The notes under the pieces: generated by a model | Told to the model about the DNA's origin: nothing | The model's input: the letters and a program-made list of their open reading frames with translations, nothing else | The model's database searches: none | NCBI GenBank assembly: GCA_012845835.1 | Contig: JABAKD010000007.1 | Location: forward strand, 11,205,511 to 11,269,510 | Direction: 5' to 3' | DNA length: 64,000 bases | From: Undaria pinnatifida | Taxonomy: Eukaryota > Sar > Phaeophyceae > Laminariales > Alariaceae | Shown here: piece after piece, positions 20,815-31,575 of the stretch | Layout: each line of letters begins with the position of its first letter | Numbering within the stretch: the stretch's first letter is position 1 | Position numbers and translations under genes: made by a program

Positions 20815-21650
20815 CTATATTACAAACCCTACATCTATGCCACCTAAATAAAGCCCCCCCTTCCCCCCCCCCCCCCCCCCCCACATCCACCCCTCCCCCC
20901 CCCCCGCCCCCACCCCCCACATCCCCAACCCCCTCACCCCATCCCACCCCCACCCCCTCCCGCCCCCACCCTCTCGAACACTCTGCCCTCTCTCTACTCA
21001 CTGATTGTTCGACTTACCCCAGGATATACATGATAAACTGATGCATTCTTTCCAAAAACGTCACATTTATCCCCTCAAAATAATGTATAGTTTCCACGCA
21101 CAGATTGAGCTGCCCCACCCGCGCCACCCCCGCCCCAACCCCCCCCCCCCCCGTGATAAACTGGTGCATTTTTTTTCCCCCAAAACCGTCATATGTATCC
21201 CCTTAAAGGATTAACAGCTTGCACGCACAAATTTCCCGCCAGTCCGCCCCACCCCCCAGTCCCCCCCCCCCCCCCCCCCCCCCCTCCAACCCCGCTCGCT
21301 TTTGATCAAAACCAGGCCCCCACGTCCTTAAAAAATAAGCCCTCTGCTCACCGGTTATTCGACTTACAGGATTCACTTGATAAACGGATGCATCTCCCTC
21401 CACAGCTGTCAGATTTTGTCCCCCTCAGAAACGGGTTTTATAGTTTCCGCGCACAGGCTGACATCACCCTGCTGACCCTGATAGTTACACTGTAGTTGCA
21501 AGGGGGGTCGCCGACCTATACCCTTAATGAGGACACACAACCCGTAATACGCGCAATCGGAGTATCACACACAGCTTTCAAAGATGAGTTTCGACAAAAT
21601 CTTCGATCTCACAGCTGGAGTGTATTTTCATTTTTCATGATAATCTCTTT
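20815..21650 (+). mobile_element. Family A retroposon with three subrepeats
   Basis: It starts in the CCCTACATCTATGCCACC block. It then has long C-runs and three rather than two copies of the internal subrepeat (CAGGATATACATGATAAACTG near 21,020, GTGATAAACTGGTGCATT near 21,150, CAGGATTCACTTGATAAAC near 21,367), followed by the standard 3' end. It shows that subrepeat number varies as in a VNTR. Confidence 0.8.
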
Positions 21651-21808
21651 CATTCCTTCGTCATTTCGTCAACTCTCGACTACCTGACTCTCTCCGTCTT
21701 TCCTTTTTTTTTCCCCCCTTCTTTGCATCGATAGTGATGCACCACACACTTTCGTCCAAAGCCTCCGCAGCACATGAGAAAGAGGATATCCACGACAGAG
21801 AGAGGGTT

Positions 21809-22607
21809 AGGCCATTTCTTATGCAGTCGGATTCCGCCAGTTCAAAACGGCCCTTTTCGACTGGACTTATTATGACTGGATTCTTCTGGTCCTTCTTCTT
21901 ATCGTCAGTCGAGTCGATGTTTATAGTTTTTGCGCTCTTCTTCCTGGAGGCGGTTGGTGCGAGGGAGTACTGCTCTACAGCAGTCGAAATCGGTTGGCAG
22001 CTCTGTGCATCGCGCTTTCTCCGCGAGCAGCGGCTCGGCAAACCCTCGCCCCAGCGAGTTGGTGGCTTTGGGCTTAGCCGAAAGCCGCCAAAGCTACGTT
22101 CGTGGAGTTGCACTCAGCCGAGAGCCGCCACAGCTACAGCAGCCGCAGCCGTTGTTGGCAGCATGGGATCGAGACCGCGCGCTGCTGCCGTCGTGTGATA
22201 CACGCTGCTGACGAGCAAAACTAGGAATGCGCCACGCTGACTTGCTGCGAGAAGCAACAGCTGGGATAGCCAAGCCAGCGTCAGCGCCTTGTATGATACT
22301 GCAGTGTGGTACTTGGTATGGGTGTGTGGCCGTGTGGCAGTGTGGGTGTGTGTTTGGTGGTGGGATGAGCGATGCGATCGGTTCAAAAAACACGTGTAAA
22401 ACTTTTTCGACTGAGTTTTTCGACTGGAGGATCCAGTCGAAAAAGTCGGAGTTTTTCGACTGGATCCGCCAGTCGGAATTCTCAGTTGAAAAAAGTTGAG
22501 TCGAAAAAGCCCTTTTTCGACTGCGCAAGAAAGCCCGATTTGGGCTTCATTCAGCCGAAAAAGGCCGTTTTCGACTGACAACTCCGACTGCACAAGAAAT
22601 GGCCTTA
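21809..22607. mobile_element. TIR element K, about 800 bases
   Basis: The left end (AGGCCATTTCTTATGCAGTC, then CGGCCCTTTTCGACTGG) is the inverse of the right end (CAGTCGAAAA-type motifs, then GACTGCACAAGAAATGGCCT). The inverted match extends about 50 bases with gaps. The motif TTTTTCGACTG/CAGTCGAAAA occurs many times in both directions, densest at 22,400-22,600. No transposase is present. It is unclassified. Confidence 0.6.
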
Positions 22608-22779
22608 TGTATTTTGTTTTGCCTCGTTGTGCGTCTTCCTGCATTCTAATTTGTTGTTGTCTGCTTGTGTCACATTCCAGGAGGACTTTGCTCTGCATTT
22701 TTTCTCTGTGTTTTTCGTTTTGTTCTATTCCGTAACACTTTCACTTAAAGAATATTCAAATCTATTACTGCTGCAATTA

Positions 22780-23092
22780 CTTTTTTTTTTTGTTTTTTGT
22801 GCACACTTTTACTTTCCAGCTTCTGGACAAGCCGTGGTCACAGGTGTCGTCCCTTCTCCTCCCCGGTTCTTGCCTACAATTTTTATCGCGCATAGGGTTC
22901 AGCAATTCTACTGCTCGTCGATTTTTCATCGAACGTTGCTAACTCACGCTCTCGCGCTTTCCGCAAGTCAATTTGTCCACAAGAAAAAGTCCCAACGAAT
23001 TTATACGAGTATGCACTCGGCGGGGCTCGAACTCACGAAACTGACCTATACCAGGCTCGAGGATAACCTGATACGCCACCGGGGCGACCGGT
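22780..23092 (-). mobile_element. SINE1, near full length
   Basis: The reverse-strand copy has a T-run (the A tail), the complete body, and the tRNA-like head ending CCACCGGGGCGACC at 23,090. Confidence 0.85.
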
Positions 23093-23388
23093 CAACTGTA
23101 TGTAGTGGTGGGTTCTTTGGGTTGCTTTTTCAGGTAGGTGTTATTCGTACGCCGTGCGTTGACGATAGACATTAATTTGCTTTCCTCCGTGCAATTGCGT
23201 GTATTTGTATTTTATTTTCTATTTCAACGCGTCTCTTCAAACACGTCTTTCCACAAAAATTGTATTTAGTGTAGAGAATCGGGCTGGACACCATTACAGT
23301 ATTGTGTGTGTTCTACCGATATACTTCGAAGTATATGATGAGGTTGGGTGTCGAAAGAACCGATTGAATATGAAGACAACTAACGAAC
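23093..23388. other. unrecognised sequence
   Basis: No feature is recognised before the CAA tract. Confidence 0.3.
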
Positions 23389-23404
23389 AACAAAAACAAC
23401 AACG

Positions 23405-23498
<94 letters not shown>

Positions 23499-23556
23499 AA
23501 ACAACAACAACAACAACAACAAAAACAACAACAACAAAAACAACAACAACAACAAC
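23389..23556 (+). repeat. (CAA)n microsatellite
   Basis: A CAA tract of about 168 bases with a few AAA interruptions. Open frames through it (poly-Gln, poly-Cys, poly-Val) are trivial products of the repeat. Confidence 0.9.
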
Positions 23557-23639
23557 TTGATACCTTATTATGCCGTTGGTTAGAAAGAACCGATCTAAAA
23601 ACTTGATATCTTCCTCGTAGTTCAGAGTTTGTGACCACA

Positions 23640-23706
23640 AACTCGTATATGTTGGTTGTTCTCACGTTAACTCGCATAATCATGTCCGTGGTCACAGGAC
23701 AGGTAT
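23640..23706 (-). mobile_element. Retroposon H, 3' end only
   Basis: Reverse of CCTGTGACCACGGAC, ATTATGCGAGTTAACGTGAG and AACAACC. It is a heavily truncated copy of about 65 bases, ending in CAA-type repeats. Confidence 0.6.
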
Positions 23707-25029
23707 ATGTACGTCTTGATGAGTAGGCAACATCATCAGCCAGCACTGGGGCACTAGTAACTGTTGTTGTAGACGTAGATGGGCGGAAGGATCAGTTTTA
23801 TGTGCGGAAGACACATACGGAATGCACCCAGACAACACACATGTCCTGAAGGTGTTTTGTGCTGACGAAAAATTCCAATTGTCGTGCCGACAGTCGAATA
23901 AAGTACGTATGTATAGAATAAATGAACAGCGACTATATTTGCAAGTAATTCGTCCGTCGCCGAAAAACGAGCGTTTGCAGCAGTAAAGTAGTAAACGGCG
24001 GGTTAACATAGACGAATAGACACGCCGGCGGGGCCACGAAGGGACCTGAGGCATGTTCCCAGGGTGTCAAACAGACAGAATAAGACCTATCCCCTTCCAC
24101 CCAAAGGAGCGACGCCTGCCCAACGACGTTTTGGCGCTTACTCATCATCCCACATCTTCCACCACCACCGTCGTCCCCACCTTGGACCACTTGCCATATT
24201 TCCCTCGTCTTTCACCGGCTCCCCCTCCCCCTTTCTCACGGTGAGTGCCCGCATGCAGTGGGAGGAGTATCGGCTTCTGATATGATTTGTCGTACTGCCC
24301 CTTGTGTACTGTATGCTAGTAGATAGATATAGTCTTAATTATTGTTGTTGGTTTGTAGCACAGCAGCGACGGCAGTATATTGTGTGACGGTAGATGCGCG
24401 GGTAGTATTACCAGTATACAGTATTAGTCTACGTAAGTAGTTGTGAAATGCAGCAGTAGTAAAAGATGCTACTTTCTTTGAAGGCGGTGTGTGAGCGGCA
24501 CACGTGCGAATGTACACTGCTGTGCACGTGATTGACGTTTTCATGTTGGTATACAGGTTGTGCGGGCTTTCCAATCCGCAACAATTCATCAATCATCATG
24601 TTGAAATGTGTGTGAGCTTCGTACTCACTACTCGTAAACTTTGTGGTTTTTGATGTGATATGATTCAAGAGGTACCAGCAGAGCAGGTATCATACAGATG
24701 TTTTCAGCCAGATGTACTTGAGCGATTGGTTGACCACACAAGTCTTCCCTTGCGCTGCGAGCATTAATTTGGGCATTGGTTTGGCATTATATCAAAATTC
24801 TCTAGATTTGCTACTACTGCTACTACATACTTCCTTGCTCGTGGTGTAAGGGTAGGTGGTTATGATAGCGCGCGGTTTTTAGCTGGCAGAGGTGACGTTT
24901 TGCTTTGCCTTTACGTAACGGTCCGAAAATAAAACAGAAAATACCTAAAGATCCCTGCACTTAAGGTGATGGTAGTTTGGTGTGAATTTCTTAAACGGTA
25001 TTTCGAGAGGCGCCAACTCCTTCCCTTCG
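23707..25029. other. unrecognised sequence
   Basis: About 1.3 kb without recognised repeats or domains. Several overlapping frames of 60-120 codons exist. This may be low-copy DNA and is a place where unseen host exons could lie. Confidence 0.35.
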
Positions 25030-25056
25030 TTGTTGTTGTGGTTGTTGTTGTTGTTT

Positions 25057-25092
<36 letters not shown>

Positions 25093-25300
25093 TGTCGTTG
25101 TTGTTGAGTTCTCACATTAACTAGAATAACCAAGTCCGTGGCCACAGGACAGGCTCCAGTCACTCTGGAGCTGAGGAATGCCCCGGGGAAAAACACAAAC
25201 CAAAGGTGGTACACGCATATATCACAGCTGACGCATTTCATGCCTCCACCAGAAACATGTAAAAGTGCGATCGGGAGTCAGCCTACGATGTGCCAGTTCG
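25030..25300 (-). mobile_element. Retroposon H with CAA tail, copy 2
   Basis: The (GTT)n at 25,030-25,100 is the CAA tail in reverse. The body to 25,300 matches H copy 1 with few differences (GCTCCAGTCACTCTGGAGC, CGCATATATCACAGCTGACG, GGAGTCAGCCTACGATG). Confidence 0.7.
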
Positions 25301-26104
25301 TATCCTAACCTGGGACCCATGTATGTCTATTGAAAGCCACACGACGTTAAAAAGGTGCAACGTTTTGTCCCCGGCGTGCGTATTAAGCGCGCCACGCGCA
25401 CCTTGATGAGTATCTATCATTCTCAGCAGCAATCGGCTTGCAGCGCGCTAGCTAGCGCTAGTAGCTAGTAGTGTGGCACACACAGTCAGTTCTGTTTCAT
25501 CACGTCGCAGGCTTCTTCTGGCACGCACCCTGTTGTTGAAGGTGGCTCAGTCCGGCTGTGCACCGTATAGCAGATAGATGCCGTATCAGAAAACACACCA
25601 GCAGTGTCTCTCAGGAAGTCTGAGTGGTATTCTAGCTAGCTGTGGTGTCCCTGGTGGCCTGTGGCCCTAGTCTATATACGTACGGTACCCTAGTGGTGGG
25701 ATTATGTGTGGCGGGTGGACCCCTCAATCTATCTGTTGTGTCAGTAGGAATGAGGACCCCAGAACAACCAACCAGTAGTATCATTATTACGTTCGAACCT
25801 CGTACGGAGCCTGATTTTTTTAGAGAGTCTGATTCTCAGCACATCATAACTAACTGGCTGGGGTGTCCACCTACCTGGTGGTCCTTAGGCACTAAATACG
25901 GTACAATCTACGTATACATGGCGGTATTGATAGCGTGTGGTGTGTTTTTTTACGGAGGGTTTGGAGGGCTTATCTAATAACAGTAGTCTATGCAGTTACC
26001 AAAACTCTAGATATTAAATCGTACACAAAAACCTGCCTGTGTGTTGTGTGTGCCTGTTTTATGTATGGTACAAGGTATGTTTTATAGCCTGACTTCTTCA
26101 AGGC
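25301..26104. other. unrecognised sequence
   Basis: It includes a GCTAGCTAGCGCTAG palindrome-rich spot near 25,448. A 111-codon frame (25,642-25,977, +) has no known motif. No gene is called. Confidence 0.35.
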
Positions 26105-26370
26105 ATTTTTTTTCTTTTTTTTCTCACGCACATCTATTTTCCAGCTTCTGGACAAGTAAGTCGTGATCACAGGTGCCGTCCCATTTCCCCCCCGTTCTTG
26201 CCTTCAATTTTTTATCGCACAGGGTTCAGCAATCCCACCGCTCGTCCATTTTTCATCGAGTTTTGTTGCTAAATTACGCTCTTCTCGCGCTTTCCGCAAG
26301 TCACTTTGCGCACAAACCATTTATATGGTCCTGACTACAATATGCACCCCACTCGACATATTACCAGGTT
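26105..26370 (-). mobile_element. SINE1, diverged copy
   Basis: The reverse-strand body is recognisable (CCAGCTTCTGGACAAG, CAGCAATCCCACCGCTCGTC, CGCGCTTTCCGCAAGTCA), but the tRNA-like head is largely decayed. Confidence 0.65.
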
Positions 26371-26380
26371 GCAGTGTAAG

Positions 26381-26790
26381 CCGGTCGCCCCGGTGGTCTA
26401 GTTGTTACCCTAGTAGAGTACTACCACTAGCCAGCGTTGGTCCTTGAGTTGGGTTCGAGGTCGGTTCCCACCGCCGGGGTGAGAGTTCGGCATTTTTCTT
26501 CACAAAAAAATGAAGAAAAAAAGATCAGGATCAACTCCTGAGAGCGCCTACAAAACAGCGTGGGTATTAATAGCAGGCATATACAATTCGACGCCACAGT
26601 CGACGAGGGAAGAAAATGCTGAACTCTTCCCGCGATAAGAATAGAGAGGTACGTACCGTAGTGGGGAGGGGAGAGGAGGGCCCGCTATGCGACCCCGGAT
26701 CTGAGCTACACTACTACTGGGAGGGGGCGCGAGAGTAATGCGAGGGTAATAGATGGGGATGAAAAAGAAAAAGAAAAAAGTCCCTCAACA
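26381..26790 (+). mobile_element. SINE2 (tRNA-derived), about 400 bases
   Basis: The head starts GGTCGCCCCGGTGGTCTAG with a box A (TGGTCTAGTTG) and a box B (GGGTTCGAGGTC). The body includes GCTGAACTCTTCCCGCG and GAGGAGGGCCCGCTATG. The tail is A-rich (GAAAAAGAAAAAG). The first 15 bases match SINE1 but the rest of the head and the body differ, so it is a separate family with a related promoter. Confidence 0.65.
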
Positions 26791-26984
26791 TGATTAAACG
26801 TTTAGACTACGCATATAGTCTGTGCTTGTTCCTCCTTGAAGCCCTCCCCCAATCATACAAAGTTTGTGTTCCCCTGCAGCTGTACGAGGGAGGTAGTAGG
26901 TGGTGGGGAAAAATCAGACGGGAAAACAACGCAACCACAGACTGCTGGGGATTTTGCTCTTCTCGTTTGGACAACCGACATCCC

Positions 26985-27165
26985 ATTTATTATCCTCCCT
27001 CTCCCTCCCAGTATTCAGATCAGGGGTCATATAAGCGGGCCCTCCTCTCCCTTCGCCCCACTTCGTACGGTACGTGCCTTCCTTTTATCGCGAGAAGAAC
27101 TAGACTAAGCATTTAATTTCTAACATCGTCGACCCGCGTCCAATATCAATCGATCAATCAACAAT
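26985..27165 (-). mobile_element. SINE2 body fragment
   Basis: The reverse strand matches the SINE2 body: GTCGACGATG, ATCGCGAGAAGAAC in reverse sense, GGGCCCGCTTATATGACCCC. It lacks the head. Confidence 0.55.
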
Positions 27166-27585
27166 GCTGTCGCAAAAAGCACAAAGTGCATGGTCAACAT
27201 AACATGTCGACTATCATGCGGGCTGTTGTCCACTTCATCTATCTGTCCTGAATTCTGAACGCGTGAAATTTGCACGAACGAGCGTTTAATATCATTGCGG
27301 GAATGTATAAATCTATCCGATATATGTTCCAATACTTTCAAGCATGCACGTTGGTTGGCACACGGCCACGCAAGCCAGAAGAAAAGAGTAGGTACATTAT
27401 GATCGAAACTTTTCATATTTAGCGATAAAACATGATACGAAGTGCTACTACACGTACATTACGTGTAGGTACGAGTTTTACGTGTAGATGTTGCGGTCTC
27501 TATCTACCGTATATACGTTCTAGTTCCCTGGAAAAACATGAACACATACGCTCAGGGTGGAGATGTATGACACACACTAGGTATA
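27166..27585. other. unrecognised sequence
   Basis: No feature is recognised. Confidence 0.35.
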
Positions 27586-27589
27586 TTAT

Positions 27590-27682
27590 GATCGGAGTAT
27601 CACACACAGCTTGCAAAGATGAGTTTCGACGAAATCTTCGATCTCACAGCTGGAGTGTATTTTCATTTTTTATAATAAAATA
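27590..27682 (+). mobile_element. Family A, last 90 bases
   Basis: ATGATCGGAGTATCACACAC through CAGCTGGAGTGTATTTTC and the AT tail. It lies tail to tail with the next copy. Confidence 0.75.
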
Positions 27683-27689
27683 TATTGCA

Positions 27690-27860
27690 CTCCGTATCCC
27701 GCTGTGAAATCGATAATTTTGTCGAAACTCATCTTTCCAAGCTTAGTGTGATAATTCGATCGCGCGTACGAGTACTACAGGATGTGTCCCGTCCTCATTA
27801 AGGATACGAGTATAGGTCGGCGACTCCTCCTTGGAACTACAGTCGGTGTAGCTTTTTGTA
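27690..27860 (-). mobile_element. Family A, about 165 bases
   Basis: It has the AT-rich end, then GCTGTGAAATCGATAATTTTG and the start of the conserved block. It is cut near CGGTGTAGC. Confidence 0.65.
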
Positions 27861-27944
27861 TGGCACAAATACAGGCGATCGAGGACTCTTGATTTTTGTC
27901 GGGAGGAGTTAAACAGAGTAATGACGTGAGACAACAACACCGAC

Positions 27945-28660
27945 AACATAAAAATGGATATCGCCTCGGTATCTTTTTAGAGCCGTCCATGCCGCTGCTG
28001 CAATTCCCACCCACCCCCGCCCCCAACGCCCCCTCCTTCCCCACCACCCGCACCATCGCCTAGACCTAGCACCACGCGTATAGCAAACCCCTACATCTAT
28101 GTGACCTAAAGCCCTCCCCCCCCGCCTCCCCCGCCACATTTTCGCCCCCTCCCCCACAAGAAGGTTTTATAGTTTCCACCCACAAATCGACCTGCCCCAC
28201 CCGTCCCCTCACCCCCCCTCCCCCCCTCCCGCCCCCCTTTTGATGAAAATCAGGCCCCCACGTCCAAAAAAACAAATACGTGGAAGTGTGGTGAGCTACA
28301 GCTTGATCTTTCCCCATCCGCCGGAGGATGAAAAAAAAAAAAAAGAATCCGCCCTTCCCTCACCGGATATTCGACTTACAGGATTCACTTGATAAACTGA
28401 TGCATTTCTTTCCACAGCTGTCAGATTTTGTCCCCCTCAGAAACGGGTTTTATAGTTTCGGCGCACAGACTGACTAACATCACCCTGTTGACCCTGATAG
28501 CTACACTGCGCTGTAGTTCCAAGGGGAGTCGCCGACCTATATCCTTAATGAGGGCACACAGCCCGTAATACGCGCGATCGGAGTATCACACACAGCTTGC
28601 AAAGATGAGTTTCGACAAAATCTTCGATATCACAGCTGGAGTGTATTTAAATTTTCATAA
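27945..28660 (+). mobile_element. Family A retroposon, long copy
   Basis: It has the GCCGTCCATGCCGCTGC, CACCATCGCCTAGACC and CCCTACATCTATG blocks and C-runs. A short extra stretch including an A-run (28,265-28,345) lies where one subrepeat would be, then subrepeat 2 and a complete 3' end. Confidence 0.75.
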
Positions 28661-28839
28661 CACATGCGCCCCTGTACCCAAGGCATTGTTGTATTAAACT
28701 ATATATTTATTATATTGTGCACACCCTGATCCGGGCCTCTGTGGTTTTTGGTGTAGGTTGGGGCTTTTAGGCTTCTGGTCGGTTTGGTACCCGGTTACGT
28801 GGCTACTCTAAACTTTACAGCAGTAGTACTTGAACAATC

Positions 28840-29665
28840 CAAATGTATATATATACATATATATATATATTCCCGCTTCCTCTTGCTCAAACGCCCGTCG
28901 AAATCTGCCAGAGTAACAAACACTTGCACGCAGTTGATATCACTCCTTTGTCTTTCTAGAGCCATCCATGCCGCTGCTGCAATTCACCCCACACACACAC
29001 CCCAACGCCCCCTCCTGCCCCACCACCCGCACCATCGCCTAGACCTAACACCACGCGTGAAGCAAACCCCTATATCTATGCGACCTAAAGATGTTGTTTA
29101 AAAACCCTTCCGCTCCCCCCCCTCCCTCTCCCACACCAACCCCCACCCCCTCGAACGCTCCGCCCTCTCCTCACTGGTTGTACGACTTACAGGACATACA
29201 TTATAAACTAGTGGCATTCTTTCCAAAACCGTTATATTTGTCTCCTTAAGGGATTCATAGCTTCCACGCACAGATTGAGCTGCCCCGACTCCCACCCCCC
29301 CCCCCCCCCCCCCCCCCTCCCGGTCTTGATCAAACCCAGGCCCCACGTCTTTTAAAACTCCGCCCGCCCCTCACCGGTTATTCTACTTACAGTATTCACT
29401 TGATATACTGATGCATTTCCTTCCACAGCTGTCAGATTTTGTCCCCCTCAAAAACGGGCTTTATAGTTTTCGCGCACAGACTGACCAACATCACCCTGTT
29501 GACGCTGATAGCCACACTGTAGTTGCAAGGGGAGTCGCCGACCTATATCCTTAATGAGGATACACAACCCGTCATACGCGCGATCGGAGTATCACACACA
29601 GCTTGCAAAGATGAGTTTCGACAAAATCTTCGATATCACAGCTGGAGTGTTTGTATAATTTTATA
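28840..29665 (+). mobile_element. Family A retroposon, longest uninterrupted copy
   Basis: It begins after (TA)n with CCCGCTTCCTCTTGCTC and carries every block, two subrepeats, a C-run of about 22 bases, and the 3' end at 29,645-29,665. It is about 825 bases. Confidence 0.8.
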
Positions 29666-29683
29666 ACATATGTAAATATATAT

Positions 29684-29942
29684 TTCGTGGTGACAGGTGT
29701 CGTCCCTTCTTCCCCTCGGTTCTCCCTTTAATTTTTATCGCGCATGGGGTTCAGCAATCTCACTGTCTCGTCGATTTCTCATCGAGTGTTGCTAACGCAC
29801 GCTCTCGCGCTTTCCGCAAGTCAATTTGTTCGCAAGAAAAAGTCGCCACGAATTTATACGAGTATGCACTCGGGAGGATTCGAACTTACGAAACTGACCT
29901 ATACCAGGCTCGAGGATAACTTGATACGCCACCGGGGCGACC
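29684..29942 (-). mobile_element. SINE1 lacking its A tail
   Basis: Reverse-strand body and complete head, ending CCACCGGGGCGACC. The tail region is replaced by the AT-rich end of the neighbouring family A copy. Confidence 0.8.
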
Positions 29943-30005
29943 GGGTTACACAACTTCACAGCCGCTGTGAACGATCGAAAAAATAAAGCTAAGGGGGTGT
30001 TAGAC

Positions 30006-30311
30006 GGTCGCCCCGGTGGCGTTGCAGGTTATCCTCGAGCCCGGTATAGGTCAATTTCGTGAGTTCGAGCCCCGCCGAGTGCATACTCGAGTATAAATTC
30101 GTTGGGACTTTTTCTTGTGCACAAATTGACCTGCGGAAAGCGCGAGAGCGTGAGTTAGCAACACTCGATGCAAAATCAACGAGCAGTGGGATTGCTGAAC
30201 CTTATGCGCGATGAAAATTGAAGGCAAGAACCGGGGGGGAGAAGGGACGACACCTGTGACCACGGCTTGTCCAGAAGCTGGAAAGTAAAAGTGTGCAATA
30301 AAAAAAAAAAG
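30006..30311 (+). mobile_element. SINE1, near full length
   Basis: Complete head, body and A-rich tail. It lies 64 bases from an inverted SINE1 copy, so the pair could fold as a long hairpin in a transcript. Confidence 0.85.
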
Positions 30312-30485
30312 TTGCCGTCGTGGTGTATAAAAGACATCAGTCCGAACGGAACTGTTTTACGTAGTAGCACTCGTAATGACCGTTTGGTCCATCCATAGCA
30401 ACAACACACGCTTTTCTCTAAAAAAAATCTGTTGGTGGCGACGGGCACGAGACCACAAACCACATTCATTTCGATAAATTATGTT
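30312..30485. other. unrecognised sequence
   Basis: No feature is recognised. Confidence 0.3.
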
Positions 30486-30655
30486 CAGTTCGACACGAAA
30501 TCTTCCAATTAATTGAAGTCTTCGATCTCATAGCTGGTCTCCAGGAGCAAGAGGAGCCCTTTTAAATATTTAATAATATTATATAAAAAAAAAACACTCC
30601 AGCTGTGAGATCGAATATTTTGTCGCAACTCATCATTGCAAGCTGTGTGTGATAG
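30486..30655. mobile_element. Two family A ends, tail to tail
   Basis: A decayed + strand end (GTCTTCGATCTCATAGCTGG, 30,519-30,580) faces a - strand end (ACACTCCAGCTGTGAGATCG, 30,580-30,655) across an AT-rich centre. Confidence 0.6.
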
Positions 30656-31369
30656 TCTATTCATATATTATTCAAAGTTACAGGGACAAGTTGTTCCACA
30701 TGAATCCAACCAGTTCCTCCGCCAACCTTGAAAACGCTCAACAAATTATATTTTGGCCTGCGTTTGATGTTCTTATCATCCGGCCCTTTGCACAGCAGTA
30801 CGCTGAGAAAAAATAAACAAACTTTTGTTGATAACGTGTGGCGGCATTACGCCCAAAAGACGCTTTTATTTTTCCATTGGCATCACTTCTTGTAGCGACA
30901 ATTCGCCTGCGGGCCACGGGCGGACAGGACGTTGGTGGGGGTTTTGGTGTATTTTATTGAAATACTGCAAGGACGTCGGCCGTGAGTTTGACGAATTTCG
31001 GGTCAATACTTGTACTCATCTTTGCAAGCTGCGTTGTTGATACTTGTAATATACTATGTGGGTGAGTTTTTTCATAATGGGTGTAATTGTTTTTATGTTT
31101 TTATAGAGATTGAAAAACGTTAGCAGCTGTGAGTGTATCTCAAATATATAAAATGATACACTTCTCCATCAGCTCCAACATCGACTAATGAATACCAGGT
31201 AGATTTTTTATCGCAACTCAGCTTTGCAAGCTGCATATGTGCGTACTTTTATATGTACTACTTCGTAAAGCAGTATCTCCTCGATCTTTTTGACGGAAAA
31301 ACTGTTCGGCACCAACGTCGGTGTACATTTTTTATTTTATTTATATAAATTTATATAGGTCTATATATT
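30656..31369. other. mostly unrecognised; family A scraps
   Basis: CTCATCTTTGCAAGCTGCG near 31,015 and TTATCGCAACTCAGCTTTGC near 31,205 are decayed pieces of the family A end. The rest is AT-rich and unassigned. Confidence 0.4.
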
Positions 31370-31575
31370 TGCGCACAGACTGACTAACATCGCCCCGTCA
31401 ACCCTGATAGCCACACCGCGCTGTGGTTGGTTCCAAGAGGAGTCGCCGACCTACATCCTTCATGTGGACACACAACCCGTACTACGCGCGATCGGGGTAT
31501 CACACACAGCTTGCAAAGATGAGCTTCGACCAAATCTTTGATCTCACAGCTGGTGTGTGTGTGTTTTTTTTATTT
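31370..31575 (+). mobile_element. Family A, about 200 bases
   Basis: GCGCACAGACTGACTAAC through CTCACAGCTGGTGTGTG and a T-rich tail. The 5' side is truncated. Confidence 0.7.

Noticed and set aside
26381-26485. tRNA gene
   Set aside because: Boxes A and B are present, but no intact cloverleaf. The sequence continues into a SINE2 body with an A-rich tail.
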